This document shows, in pieces, positions 7,677 through 17,467 of a stretch of 51,478 nt of DNA (position 1 is its first letter; the number at the start of each line of letters is the position of its first letter). The stretch lies in NCBI GenBank assembly GCA_030378105.1, contig JAUCGL010000016.1, forward strand, positions 1-51,478, in the 5' to 3' direction. Both the position numbers and the translations under genes were made by a program. Below the pieces are notes generated by a model. The model was not told the origin of the DNA, did no database searches, and saw only the letters and a program-made list of their open reading frames with translations. Source of the stretch: Candidatus Halobeggiatoa sp. HSG11. Lineage in GTDB: Bacteria; Pseudomonadota; Gammaproteobacteria; Beggiatoales; Beggiatoaceae.

Positions 7677-8783
7677 ATGAACATGCCAATATTAATATTA
7701 ATTCTACTATTACCTTCCATAGTTAATGCCCAAGAAACAAAACCAGATGTTTTTCGGGTTGCCATAAAACCTAGCGAACCTTGGGTTATGTATGACGACA
7801 AATTACCCCCAAAGAAAAGAAATCCAGTTGGTTTTAGTATTGATTTATGGAAAGGTATAGCTGAAAAACTAGAAGTTAAAACTAAATGGATTTATACTAA
7901 AAATGTTTCCGAGCTTTTAACAGTCGTACAAACTAATAAAGCAGAAATTGGTATATCAGCAGTTACTATTCGTAGTGATCGAGAAAAAATTATAAACTTT
8001 TCTACTTCAATGTTTGAACTAGGATTGCAAATTATGCTACGAGCTGATATTGGTGTTAGTACGCCATTTAAAGTCTTGAAAGAGGAAGTAGGTAAATTTA
8101 CCACTGTTCCCAATTTTCTGATTTTTATATTCGCTTTATTTATAGCCATCAACGTCAGATGGTGGGCTGATACTAAGGACACTGGTATTAAACTATTTCC
8201 CCAAACTTATTGGCTAGGTGTTAATTCAGCTTTTTGGTGGTCCATAACTATGTTAATTACTTGGGATGCTCCAAGAAATAGAGGTGGATTAGCTAGATTT
8301 ATTGATCTATGTTGGCATTTTACTGGCCTAGTTGCTATGAGTGTATTGACCGGTATTATTGCGGCAGCTTTGACAATTCAAGCTGTTGGAGGAACTATAA
8401 AAAATGAGAAAGATTTACCCGGTAAACGAGTAGCAGCGGTGGCCACTGATGCCCCAAAAGATTATCTTAAAAGTATTGGAGCTATAGTTATTCCAGTTAA
8501 TACTTTAAATCAAGGTATTAACATGCTGATAAATAAAAAAGTTGAAGCTTTAGTGCATGATGGCCCACGTTTATTATATTTGGCCGAACAGATTAATCAA
8601 ACTGAGGAAAAAGTTATAGTTTTACCGGCAGTGTTTAACTATCAAAATTATGGTATTGTGCTACCCAATGACAGTAAATATTTAGAAGAAATCAATTTAG
8701 AGTTATTAAAATTGCGTGAATCAGATGGATTAGATAGCTTTCATTCAAGGCTGAAAAAGAAGTGGATTCCAGAATTCGAGTAA
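7677..8783 (+). CDS. GluR0-like ligand-gated ion channel (SBP-pore-SBP)
   Basis: A 368-residue protein: signal peptide (1-18), first half of a periplasmic amino-acid-binding domain (about 24-130, with the ligand-type motif SAVTIRSDRE, Arg102 being the likely carboxylate ligand), TM1 (146-163), re-entrant pore loop (180-200), TM2 (213-236), then the second half of the binding domain (about 240-368, GKRVAAVATD, VHDGP). This is the architecture of prokaryotic ionotropic glutamate receptors, which work as tetramers in the inner membrane. The pore loop reads FWWSITMLITWDAPRN and lacks the K+ filter TVGYGD of GluR0, so its ion selectivity may differ. No clear Shine-Dalgarno sequence precedes the start; ATG codon 3 is an alternative. 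The ligand cannot be told from sequence. Confidence 0.75.
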   Translation: MNMPILILILLLPSIVNAQETKPDVFRVAIKPSEPWVMYDDKLPPKKRNPVGFSIDLWKGIAEKLEVKTKWIYTKNVSELLTVVQTNKAEIGISAVTIRSDREKIINFSTSMFELGLQIMLRADIGVSTPFKVLKEEVGKFTTVPNFLIFIFALFIAINVRWWADTKDTGIKLFPQTYWLGVNSAFWWSITMLITWDAPRNRGGLARFIDLCWHFTGLVAMSVLTGIIAAALTIQAVGGTIKNEKDLPGKRVAAVATDAPKDYLKSIGAIVIPVNTLNQGINMLINKKVEALVHDGPRLLYLAEQINQTEEKVIVLPAVFNYQNYGIVLPNDSKYLEEINLELLKLRESDGLDSFHSRLKKKWIPEFE

Positions 8784-8787
8784 TTTT

Positions 8788-9666
8788 TTAAAGTTTGTGA
8801 TCTAATAATAAGCTAGTTCCGGGCATTTGTAGATATTCCAACATATTTTCTGTTGTGCTTCTATAAACATTTCTTTTATTTTTAAATACTGTATCATTCA
8901 ATAGTAAGGATAAATTTATTGAAATGCCATAGTATAAATGACGTGATGTTTCTTGCATTCCAGTACCGTCAGTTGGTTGATAACCTCTGGTTCCATAACC
9001 AACTGCCAGTTCTAAATAGCGAGAAAAAATATTCTGCCGCAAAAAGGGTATGCCACTTGCTTTAACAACAAATAAATAAGTTTGACCTGAATAATCGGCT
9101 AGTGGATCATATTCTTTTAATTCTTTGGCATCATCAGAAGGCCAGTATTTTAATCGGAAGTCAAATAATTCATCCCATTGTGGATAACTTTCTAAAAATA
9201 CTCCCATACCGATACCAGATAAATTCATGATCACATCTTCGGTACTAAAACCATATTCATCAGTTAAACCATCCATGATTTCAACTCCGACTGACAAAGT
9301 GGCAGAAGTTAAACCTGCTAATTTGGCCGCTTGTTTACTGCCGTGTCCAGCCCACTCAAAACCTTTTTTAAGTAATCTAGTGCTTACATAAAAAGAATAA
9401 CCATGTCCTAACTTATCAGCTCCACCATTTGGAGTATCTGCATCAAACCAACCCTCATGCCTTACTTTAAATGTTGTTGAACTATCATCCCACCATGCGG
9501 TAGCTCCATACAATGCTGTACCTAAAGCTACACTGGAAATTAATAAATTAGTACGAGTTGATTTGAGATCATTATTTTTTGAATTATATTTGGAAATTGG
9601 AGAAATAATTTCGGCATTTGCATATGTTGAAACAGACATACAAATTATTATCAAATATTTCTTCAT
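8788..9666 (-). CDS. DUF2279 family envelope protein
   Basis: A 292-residue protein with a signal peptide (cleavage near ANA, residue 18). It has the DUF2279 signature: DKLGHGYSFYVSTRLL (about 84-99) and, further on, GVEIMDGLTDEYGFSTEDVIMN (spanning about 126-147), in which the Glu/Asp and the D..N..G pattern are the conserved part. The C-terminal third is rich in aromatic and small residues (RHLYYGISINLSL), like beta strands of an outer-membrane domain. The family is related to the E. coli lipoprotein YfiM and has no known function. It starts 3 bases after the pilE-like gene, so the two are probably cotranscribed, and its stop converges within 4 bases on that of the channel gene. Confidence 0.65.
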   Translation of the reverse strand: MKKYLIIICMSVSTYANAEIISPISKYNSKNNDLKSTRTNLLISSVALGTALYGATAWWDDSSTTFKVRHEGWFDADTPNGGADKLGHGYSFYVSTRLLKKGFEWAGHGSKQAAKLAGLTSATLSVGVEIMDGLTDEYGFSTEDVIMNLSGIGMGVFLESYPQWDELFDFRLKYWPSDDAKELKEYDPLADYSGQTYLFVVKASGIPFLRQNIFSRYLELAVGYGTRGYQPTDGTGMQETSRHLYYGISINLSLLLNDTVFKNKRNVYRSTTENMLEYLQMPGTSLLLDHKL

Positions 9667-9669
9667 ATA

Positions 9670-10128
9670 TTACCAACATTTATCGTTTGGTTGTCCCGTA
9701 TTATCTGTAGCAGTTTTCTGACCAACATGGTTTATGGTAAAAATAATACAGTTTGTATCTTCTGTTTGTGAACCAGTGGCTGTTGCAGTCAATGTATATG
9801 TAGCATTAGTACCAATCAAATTAAGCTGATAATAACCATTAATTAAATCTAGATTAGGATTTATAGATACAAAATTTCCACCATCTCTTGCAAAACCAGC
9901 TTGTGCAGCATTCAACTCATTTTCAGTGAAATTTGTGGCATAACGATTGTTTTCAACAAAAAAATTTTCTTGTAGTTGAGATAATTCCATCAAAGATGAT
10001 TTTGCTTCAATACGGTTACTGGTTAACACATTCTGCCTGTAATAAGGATAAGCTACAATAGTTAAAATGCCGATGATCACAACCACAACCATCATTTCAA
10101 TCAATGAAAAACCTTTATTTTTCATCAT
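9670..10128 (-). CDS. pilE: type IV pilus pilin-like protein PilE
   Basis: A 152-residue class IVa pilin-like protein. The prepilin leader MMKNKG is followed by FSLIEMMVVVVIIGILTIVA, with the PilD cleavage point G|F and Glu at mature position 5. After the helix comes the PilE/ComP-type region (RIEAKSSLMELSQLQENFFVENNRYA). Two cysteines near the C-terminus (CIIF and the final KCW) are placed for the usual D-loop disulfide. Gammaproteobacterial pilE commonly follows pilY1, as here, separated by about 410 bases of repeats. AGGAA lies 7 bases upstream of the start; the second ATG is equally possible. It probably joins the minor-pilin complex at the pilus tip. Confidence 0.85.
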   Translation of the reverse strand: MMKNKGFSLIEMMVVVVIIGILTIVAYPYYRQNVLTSNRIEAKSSLMELSQLQENFFVENNRYATNFTENELNAAQAGFARDGGNFVSINPNLDLINGYYQLNLIGTNATYTLTATATGSQTEDTNCIIFTINHVGQKTATDNTGQPNDKCW

Positions 10129-10300
10129 ATATCTATTCCTAAGAAAATTGTTTTGGTAGACCTACCTTAAAATTTGACAGGTCTTGTTAATATATAAAAT
10201 TCGAATAATCTTAAATAAATCAATATTAAACCAGATAAATTTTTATAACTTTTCTCAATTTTGTGAAGTACAAATACCCACCACTCCCCTCTTAAGCGAG

Positions 10301-10348
10301 TCACTGCCATTTGCGTTAAGCAGGGCGAACACATAGGTTCACCCCTGT
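10301..10348. repeat. dispersed repeat (GGGCGAACACATAGGTTC), copy 1
   Basis: TCACTGCCAT...GTTAAG followed by CAGGGCGAACACATAGGTTC recurs in inverted orientation at 49,244-49,284. It is a short interspersed repeat inside the 413-base gap between pilE and pilY1, which contains no gene I can support. Confidence 0.6.
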
Positions 10349-10416
10349 ATAATATTGATTCGGTTACACTCCTCTTAAACTTAAGAAAAAGATGAGAGAG
10401 GTATACGAGAAACACC

Positions 10417-10511
10417 ATATAGTTTTTCAGATAAATAACTTCACAAAACCTGACAGGTCTTCGAGATATGTCAGGTTTGCCTATGGAAAATATTTTTCTG
10501 AAAGTCTATAG
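10417..10511. repeat. 95-bp palindromic element, copy 1
   Basis: The element starts ATATAGTTTTTCAGATAAAT and ends TTCTGAAAGTCTATAG; the ends are imperfect inverted repeats (11 of 13 bases). The centre holds a hairpin with perfect 10-bp arms, AAACCTGACA (10446-10455) and TGTCAGGTTT (10469-10478). A second copy of identical length lies at 40,452-40,546 and a partial one at 42,504. Here it sits just downstream of pilY1, so its hairpin could also end that transcript. Confidence 0.7.
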
Positions 10512-10541
10512 CAATTAACAAATTTTCGAGTGAGTATTATA

Positions 10542-13500
10542 TTATTTTTGCAGCCAAAATACTCGAGCTGGTGGTACTGGTCTTCTAACTGCTGTTTCTT
10601 GACCGGCCAACACCACTTCTTCTGAAGTATCTGTGTACATAACGATAGGATCAAAAGCCAAAGTAGAAACATCTATCGAACGATCAGATGAACCATCGCC
10701 ACGTTGCTTTTCATCGAATGTAGCTTCTTCGCCTTCTCCATTTTTTTCAAAAGATGGACCACCATCTAGTAGGTTAATAGCATAAAAACGACTAGTACCA
10801 GGATTAAATTTACCACAACTACCATCAACAGTTTTAGCACTTGAAAAAGATGGCGGAACATAAGTGATAAAAAACACTTCATTATCAACCACTACTGGTC
10901 TACCTAAGCCTTTTTCTCCTATCCACTCGTCACTAGATTCCTGTAAACTAAAATACCAACCATCTTTATCAGTATCTTTTAAATTAACTATATCAGAATC
11001 CCAATCAGTAACATCAGCTAAGTTACCCAATGAAATTGGTTTTGTAAAATCAAAATTTATTTCGTTGTCAAGAATAGCATAAAATTGGTCATGTGCATAG
11101 TACTGACTACCTGAACCAGTCCCAAGAGCTAAAGGGTTAGGACGAGCACCAGTAACTGCTGTTAAGACATTTTTGCCATCTAAACGAGCTAAGGCTGGTG
11201 GATAAAAAAAGCTACGTTTATTAGGATGATTAGCAGTAGCTAACCTAGCCATAACACCAGCTTTCTTAGGATCAGAATCATCTTTGTTTAAATCAATTCG
11301 CCATAATTGACCACCAATATCACCAACGTAAATTCGATCTGTAATTTTATATTTATCGCCATCAATATCTTGCAATAATACATCAGAAGGAATCGCATAT
11401 TTCATATCTGGCAATTCTAAATTTGCACCACTACCAATACCACCAGCCCACCATAAAAGTTCGCCTGTTTCAGGGTCTACCATATAAATAGCATTGCCCA
11501 TACCAACTTCTTTAGTTGGATTAAATGTACTTTCTGATTCTACAATAGTATCATAACCACCAGCAAATACTACCACTCTACACCATGCGTAATTACAGTA
11601 ACTCGAATTAACCTCTGTTATCAAAGGAGCAGACCAAGTTTGTCCTAATTTGGTAAAATCACCTTTACCGCCTTCAATAGTCCACATGAGGTCTGGTGTT
11701 CCATCTTTATCACTTACATCAAAAGCATAAATATTTCTACCTCCACGTCGCATACTAGCAAACATAGTAGCGAAATTACCTCTTTCTGGAATAATTTGCC
11801 CATCACTTGTATTAATAAAAAAAGTAGGAGTGGCATCAACACCATAAGCATGTTGATCACCTATTTGGTCTCTCATACCTAGTTGCTTATCTAATAGAAT
11901 TTGTGGTAGAAATGACCATTTTTCTTTACCATTAGCAACATCTGCCATTCTTATCAAACCATCATTAGTACCAACAAATAATCGACTTTCTTCTTTTACT
12001 TCACTGCTCTCCTCACTTTCTTCACCTTCTTCTTTTGTTCCAGTGTAAAGAATTATTCTAGGAGTACTATGCAGTGGATCAGAAAACGCCCAACGATCAC
12101 CTTCACCAATCCTTATATCATTTTGTGGTTCTGGGTCTTCTGTATCATCTACAGGTTGCTCTGTTTCTGTGGATTGATCAACAGTAGATGAACCTTCACC
12201 TTCAGTGACGTTTTTACCAAGAATCCATTTTATTAATTTGTTGGCTTCTGCTTCTTTGATTGCTTTTTCTTCTTCAGGTGATTCAGCTTCTTCTGAAGCT
12301 TCATAATTTAATAATAGCTTATCAACTAATTTTTCATCAGGAGAACCGGGAGTCACAGATTCAAAATTTTGTATCTGATGAAGAGTATTAAAGTAAGTGT
12401 AAACTTTTCTATTTCCACTAACCAATTCTTCACCAAGACCACCAGCAGTAACGTTACCACCATCTTCATCATCACTCCAAAGACTTGTAGTTCCATCAGC
12501 AATATGACCTTCACTGGTAGCTTCAGCCCCATATTTGTCTTTTAAACTACCGTTTATATACTTATACCTTTTAATGTTACCATGCCAACGAGGTTCTGGC
12601 CCAGGTCTAAATACAGAATAATAAACATCATTTTTATGCCTTAGCTGATTGAGATTATTAACCGATATACTAGGAGCAGCAAATGAACTGTTGGTTGTTG
12701 TTGCTTGGGCACTGATACTTGAAAAAGCAGTTGATAATTCTTCAACAGTTCCGGCTAAATAAAAATTCCGACCACTGCATTCACTATAATTACCAGTTCC
12801 CGGGGAGGCTAATCGACACAGATAGTCAACTGCTTTTATGTTATCTACAGTTTCATCTACATCTTTAATATTTTTACCTATTCTTGACCCAAGTTTAGAT
12901 TTGCCTATATACCTTCCTTTCTTGCCGATAGTACTAATTGTTGTACTAAATTCAGTTGTATCAAAATATTCTCCTAGTTTTGGTCCAGCAACATAAGTAC
13001 CATCTACTAAATATCTTCCTAACCAAGCCGTCCCTAACTGAAAACCAATAGTATGGACAATAATATTTTTTTTCGATGCTAAATAATCAGCCAAATCAAT
13101 ACCACATAATTCATCCTCAGAAATTTGAATAGTTTTATCGCCCAATGTAAAGGTATCGACACAAGTATTTGATAATAAGCTTTCAACATCAGATTTTTGC
13201 TTGCGAGCGTTCTCATCATTTACATTAGCTCTACCATCCGTTAGCAATACAATATGACTACTTTGACAACTACTAGTCGATTGGTTAGGAGGAGTATACT
13301 TTGCTGAACTGGAAACAATCTCTTCACCAGCACACTCTACCGCATAAGGATTCATGTTAATATTACAACCGTCTGGAACATTATTTTCACTGTTATGTGT
13401 TGCTGGATGACTAACTAGGTGAAAAGATTCATTGTTACGAGTTCTACCATTAACAACATTTTTACCTAAATAATACTGGGCTGATTCAAACAATGCTCCT

Positions 13501-16500
13501 ACAATAGGGGTAGTACTGTTAGGAATTCGCATTCTTTTAACCAAAGTTTGCAAACGTCTACGCACTGTTACAATATCGCCTTGTCCATCTTCCCCTAATT
13601 TTCCTTTAATCTGAATACGAAAACTAGCACCAAGTGATTGATTTTCATCAAAAGAAATTACATCCCGTCGACCGGAACCTTTGATAAGTAAAATTATATC
13701 ATTGTAAGCTTTCCACTCTGGCTGATCAACTATTTCTTGAATTATGCTAGAAAGATTAGGTGTTCTATAAACTCTGCCTTTTTTCCAAATACCAGGTTTC
13801 CACTCAACAGTAGTAGTCGAACTTCTGCTACTTAGGTTAAAATCTTCAGAAGAAAATTCTTGTGGGTCGGTAGATAACTCACCATACACTTGAAAGGTAG
13901 CATCGTTATCCATATCTTTCTTAGAAGTTAGCATTAAATTAGCTCCAACAACTTCAGCACCATTACCGATTGGAAGCTCTCTAAAACGGAACCCAACTAA
14001 ACGTGATTCACCATCACGTACACCTACTTCTAATTCTGGACTGGCTAAAAATACCAAACCATCTTCACTACCACTTATTTTTTCTTCTGCATCATCAAAT
14101 CGTTCTGAAACTTTAGAATAGTAAGTTTGATTCACACAGCCACCACCAGGTTTAATATTTTCTGTATCAAATCTCACTCGTAGTTCTGGAGCATGTCCTG
14201 GCATATAGTCAAATGATGAAGCTTTACGAATTGAAGTTAAATCATCTGAAGAAATAACAAATGTCAAATTACCACTACACCAATCACTACCATCAACAAC
14301 TTCCTGTATAACATCTTTCAGTTCAGGACTTTCATAAGATAATCCATTATTCCAACTGTTTGGTGACCAGTCAACTGAAGCATTAGTTAATGTACGGTTG
14401 CTTATGTTAAATGGCTCTTCGGTAAACATTTCAGAGCTACCTGCCTCGGCTTGAATAGTCATATTTGCACTTGTACTTGTATCCTCTGAACTAGTAAAAA
14501 CTAAATAAGCACTTTCAACTTTAGCACCACGCGGAATATCAATGGCTTCAAATCGTAAGCCTATCTTTTGTTTCTCAGCTATATCTTCCTTAAAAGCAAT
14601 TTCATAAGTCACTTCTAATTTAGGAAGAGTTGTATTATTCGTAGTTGTATCAGTGTATGAGTCAATATCTCCTCCCATATTACTATCGGGATCGGTTGGT
14701 GCAACAATCCTTCTAAATCCAACGGAATCTGGTAGACTTTCATCTGCGTTTCTATTATTAGCATTGGTCTCAAATAAAAATACCACACTACTTTCTCTTT
14801 TCCAATCATTTCGTGCGACTATTTTTTGTAAAATAGAACTTAGATCGGGAGTAGTAAACTTGATACAATCAGAATCAGTCACCATACCATTTTCATCCAT
14901 AGTACAATATCCACTTGGTGCATCTCCGTCACCTTCCCAAATAGTTTTTAAACCACTAGGTGGGCTTCCCGTACCATCCCAACTTGTATCTTCTGCCATA
15001 ACAGATGGTAATGGTGGAACATTATTCCATTCTATTGATGAATCGACTCTATTACGCACTGGGCATGTTGAACATAGATTTGGCTCTGCTAACAATCCAT
15101 TATTTTTGCTAGAAAAATCTCTAGGATTAATTGTATTTTCAGCATGTATAAATAAATTTAAATTTTTCCTACCAGTTGTAGTTGATTCAATACCATTTTG
15201 ATGGGTAAAAGTAATTTTAGCACTAGTAATTTCGGCATCTTTTGGAACATCTAATTCTGGAAAACGCACCCCAACTATAGCTTCGTTTTTGTATTTACAA
15301 TCTGTTCCTATTGTTCCTGGTCCTCCTTCACACCTTCTACCCAACTGAATTTTTGCATTATATAAATTATCTCTCCAAGTATCAGGTGAATCACCATCTT
15401 TCCTTTGAAATTTTAAATCATTAAGTTCTTTAGCTATAGAAGCTGGACTTCCACCTTTTTCCCAAGTTATACGAATTTTAGGAGGAACTTTATCAAAAGT
15501 ATCTGCGGAATAAAAACTTCTACTTTTGTTCATATCAGTTGCTGGAGAAGTACCATCTCTCTTAAATAATAAAACTAAACTGTTATGTGGATGGTGTTGA
15601 TCAGTCCCATCATTCCAACCATCACGGTCTATAATTGCTTGAACAATATCTTTAATACTAGGACTATTAAATATTTGTCCAGTCCCTAAAGCATCTACTT
15701 TATTCCAAAGGACTTTTATAACTGTATCACTATCATCCTCAATATAGGAAAAATTTGGTGTAGTATAGCCGGTACCACTAAGATAACCATCGGTAGTTCC
15801 ATTTGAACATGTACCTGCATCTACACCATTTTGAAAACATGAATGTCCAAGATGAACTCCTGAAGGGTCTTTAAGATATAAACCATCATTAGCAGCACCA
15901 TAAATAGCAACATTAAAATCGGTAATCTCTCCATATGAATCAGCACTAACAAACATAATATCTGCTTCCAAGACTTTACTGCCGGGAGGAATGTTAATGG
16001 CATCAAATCGTAGAGCAACTATATTATTAGTGTTTGCTTGTAAGGGGGGGATAACACTTGATGGTCTGGTTCCTAAATATAAAATATCACTACCACTATA
16101 GAAGGTATGATCACTATTTAAAAATTCCTCTGCATCATTTTGTTTATCAGAAACAAAACTTTGAGTAGTAACAGTTCTATCATTGACTTGTTCACCACCA
16201 TAACTAATAACTTCATTTTGTTTAGTAGCCATATCTAAGTCAGTTTCATATAAAAACATTTCACCAGATTTTTCAAATTGTTCAGCATCATCTGAATCTT
16301 GAATGATAGAAGCAGTTATATCTCCAATACTATCTTGTTCTTCACCTTTCAGTTCACTAACGTCTTTATCAATAAATTCAACCGGAAATATAATTGGAGC
16401 ATTAACCGGTGGCTGATTTCTTATAAGTGCTGCAAAACGCCCTAATCCCACGTTAACGTTAGTTGCATTGTCTAGCATTAAATCCAATGCTTCTTTTAAT

Positions 16501-16724
16501 ACATCTATACGACGTTGACCGGAAGGGTTACCATCTTTGTCTGTAATTGTTAGATTCATACTACCAGAATTATCTAGCATAAATAAGATGTTAGAACCTT
16601 CACTTGTACTTACTACTTCAGTTTTACGAGAATAAATTTCGGTATCATCTGCAAAGCTAGAGATGGATAATCCGGGTAATATGACTATTAATATAGAAAT
16701 TAATAAGGTACGTAAGTTAATCAT
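10542..16724 (-). CDS. pilY1: giant PilY1/PilC pilus-tip adhesin with split VWA domain
   Basis: A 2060-residue exported protein (signal peptide 1-25), about twice the usual PilY1 size. A VWA domain opens with the MIDAS motif DNSGSMN (51-57) and runs to about 125. Residues about 190-1040 then hold four copies of a beta-sandwich-like module (pattern LRF..I.IP.G..V..A...F.S, ..W.., I.Q.IV....W, ending in L.V.Y-type strands), resembling DNRLRE/CBM96-like domains. The VWA fold resumes near 1050 with SSHIVLLTDGRAN (about 1155-1167). The C-terminal PilY beta-propeller (about 1500-2060) carries the calcium loop DIDGDKYKITD before YVGDIGGQLWRID. PilY1 sits at the pilus tip and affects retraction, adhesion and surface sensing. 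GGAGAA lies just upstream of the start. It is the last gene of the fimT-pilV-pilW-pilX-pilY1 series. Confidence 0.9.
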   Translation of the reverse strand: MINLRTLLISILIVILPGLSISSFADDTEIYSRKTEVVSTSEGSNILFMLDNSGSMNLTITDKDGNPSGQRRIDVLKEALDLMLDNATNVNVGLGRFAALIRNQPPVNAPIIFPVEFIDKDVSELKGEEQDSIGDITASIIQDSDDAEQFEKSGEMFLYETDLDMATKQNEVISYGGEQVNDRTVTTQSFVSDKQNDAEEFLNSDHTFYSGSDILYLGTRPSSVIPPLQANTNNIVALRFDAINIPPGSKVLEADIMFVSADSYGEITDFNVAIYGAANDGLYLKDPSGVHLGHSCFQNGVDAGTCSNGTTDGYLSGTGYTTPNFSYIEDDSDTVIKVLWNKVDALGTGQIFNSPSIKDIVQAIIDRDGWNDGTDQHHPHNSLVLLFKRDGTSPATDMNKSRSFYSADTFDKVPPKIRITWEKGGSPASIAKELNDLKFQRKDGDSPDTWRDNLYNAKIQLGRRCEGGPGTIGTDCKYKNEAIVGVRFPELDVPKDAEITSAKITFTHQNGIESTTTGRKNLNLFIHAENTINPRDFSSKNNGLLAEPNLCSTCPVRNRVDSSIEWNNVPPLPSVMAEDTSWDGTGSPPSGLKTIWEGDGDAPSGYCTMDENGMVTDSDCIKFTTPDLSSILQKIVARNDWKRESSVVFLFETNANNRNADESLPDSVGFRRIVAPTDPDSNMGGDIDSYTDTTTNNTTLPKLEVTYEIAFKEDIAEKQKIGLRFEAIDIPRGAKVESAYLVFTSSEDTSTSANMTIQAEAGSSEMFTEEPFNISNRTLTNASVDWSPNSWNNGLSYESPELKDVIQEVVDGSDWCSGNLTFVISSDDLTSIRKASSFDYMPGHAPELRVRFDTENIKPGGGCVNQTYYSKVSERFDDAEEKISGSEDGLVFLASPELEVGVRDGESRLVGFRFRELPIGNGAEVVGANLMLTSKKDMDNDATFQVYGELSTDPQEFSSEDFNLSSRSSTTTVEWKPGIWKKGRVYRTPNLSSIIQEIVDQPEWKAYNDIILLIKGSGRRDVISFDENQSLGASFRIQIKGKLGEDGQGDIVTVRRRLQTLVKRMRIPNSTTPIVGALFESAQYYLGKNVVNGRTRNNESFHLVSHPATHNSENNVPDGCNINMNPYAVECAGEEIVSSSAKYTPPNQSTSSCQSSHIVLLTDGRANVNDENARKQKSDVESLLSNTCVDTFTLGDKTIQISEDELCGIDLADYLASKKNIIVHTIGFQLGTAWLGRYLVDGTYVAGPKLGEYFDTTEFSTTISTIGKKGRYIGKSKLGSRIGKNIKDVDETVDNIKAVDYLCRLASPGTGNYSECSGRNFYLAGTVEELSTAFSSISAQATTTNSSFAAPSISVNNLNQLRHKNDVYYSVFRPGPEPRWHGNIKRYKYINGSLKDKYGAEATSEGHIADGTTSLWSDDEDGGNVTAGGLGEELVSGNRKVYTYFNTLHQIQNFESVTPGSPDEKLVDKLLLNYEASEEAESPEEEKAIKEAEANKLIKWILGKNVTEGEGSSTVDQSTETEQPVDDTEDPEPQNDIRIGEGDRWAFSDPLHSTPRIILYTGTKEEGEESEESSEVKEESRLFVGTNDGLIRMADVANGKEKWSFLPQILLDKQLGMRDQIGDQHAYGVDATPTFFINTSDGQIIPERGNFATMFASMRRGGRNIYAFDVSDKDGTPDLMWTIEGGKGDFTKLGQTWSAPLITEVNSSYCNYAWCRVVVFAGGYDTIVESESTFNPTKEVGMGNAIYMVDPETGELLWWAGGIGSGANLELPDMKYAIPSDVLLQDIDGDKYKITDRIYVGDIGGQLWRIDLNKDDSDPKKAGVMARLATANHPNKRSFFYPPALARLDGKNVLTAVTGARPNPLALGTGSGSQYYAHDQFYAILDNEINFDFTKPISLGNLADVTDWDSDIVNLKDTDKDGWYFSLQESSDEWIGEKGLGRPVVVDNEVFFITYVPPSFSSAKTVDGSCGKFNPGTSRFYAINLLDGGPSFEKNGEGEEATFDEKQRGDGSSDRSIDVSTLAFDPIVMYTDTSEEVVLAGQETAVRRPVPPARVFWLQK

Positions 16725-16750
16725 GATATATTCTCCATTAAAAAATTTGT

Positions 16751-17446
16751 TTATTCAGAAACACCGTTAACTATATTTGAAAATATCTTGGCACAATAAG
16801 TAGGTAAAGCTATTCCATCTTCAGTTTCCCCACAATCTCCAGGAACAGTATCAAGAGGTGTGCAAGAAGAGTCATTAACACAATCATTAAAGTTTGTAAA
16901 AAAAGTTTGACAAGTAGGGACAGAAGCATTAAGACATCTTTGTAATTCATCACTTTGTTCACCAGTCCCTGTAGCCCCCTTAAATGACCAACCTTCAACT
17001 AACTGTACTTGATGACCTGTACAATTTTTTCCATTAACACAACCAGTACGACCAGTACTTTCTATTATAAAAAAATTTTTTGATGTTTCTGGTATAACTA
17101 CTTTTTTAACTCGCAAACTAGCAGCAGCATCATTGTCAAATTGTAAGCCAGCAGTGGTTAAATGTTCTGAAATCACTGGTTCTGTCACACTCCATTCATC
17201 TTTTGGAAAATCTTGCAAATTTTCAAAATCATTCTCAATTCCTTTAAAAACATAATGATGATATGCTTGATCAATACCAGCATTTGCTGCTTGAAAAGCT
17301 GTATGATCTTCTTGAATATTGGCTGCCATTCTGGTTTCTAACTTAGTTGAGTCCAAAGCACTTATACCCAATAAAGTTAATACTATTAGCAACACCAAAG
17401 ACATGAGTAATACAGCACCTTGTTGCTGTATATGATTAATTTTCAT
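16751..17446 (-). CDS. pilX: type IV pilus assembly protein PilX
   Basis: A 231-residue minor-pilin protein. The N-terminus QQQGAVLLMSLVLLIVLTLL is the PilX N-terminal motif, in which G|A replaces the usual G|F pilin cleavage site. LETRMAANIQEDHTAFQAAN (about 36-55) is the second family signature. The C-terminal half has cysteine pairs (CVNGKNC, CLNASVPTC, CVNDSSC) that could form disulfides. The gene lies between pilW (21-base gap) and pilY1 (26-base gap). PilX helps form the priming complex that carries PilY1 to the pilus tip. Confidence 0.85.
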   Translation of the reverse strand: MKINHIQQQGAVLLMSLVLLIVLTLLGISALDSTKLETRMAANIQEDHTAFQAANAGIDQAYHHYVFKGIENDFENLQDFPKDEWSVTEPVISEHLTTAGLQFDNDAAASLRVKKVVIPETSKNFFIIESTGRTGCVNGKNCTGHQVQLVEGWSFKGATGTGEQSDELQRCLNASVPTCQTFFTNFNDCVNDSSCTPLDTVPGDCGETEDGIALPTYCAKIFSNIVNGVSE

Positions 17447-17467
17447 AATGTTATACCTATTATATGT

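Noticed and set aside
10167-10418. 83-codon minus-strand open frame between pilE and pilY1
   Set aside because: It runs through a dispersed repeat, has no ribosome binding site and does not read like a protein.
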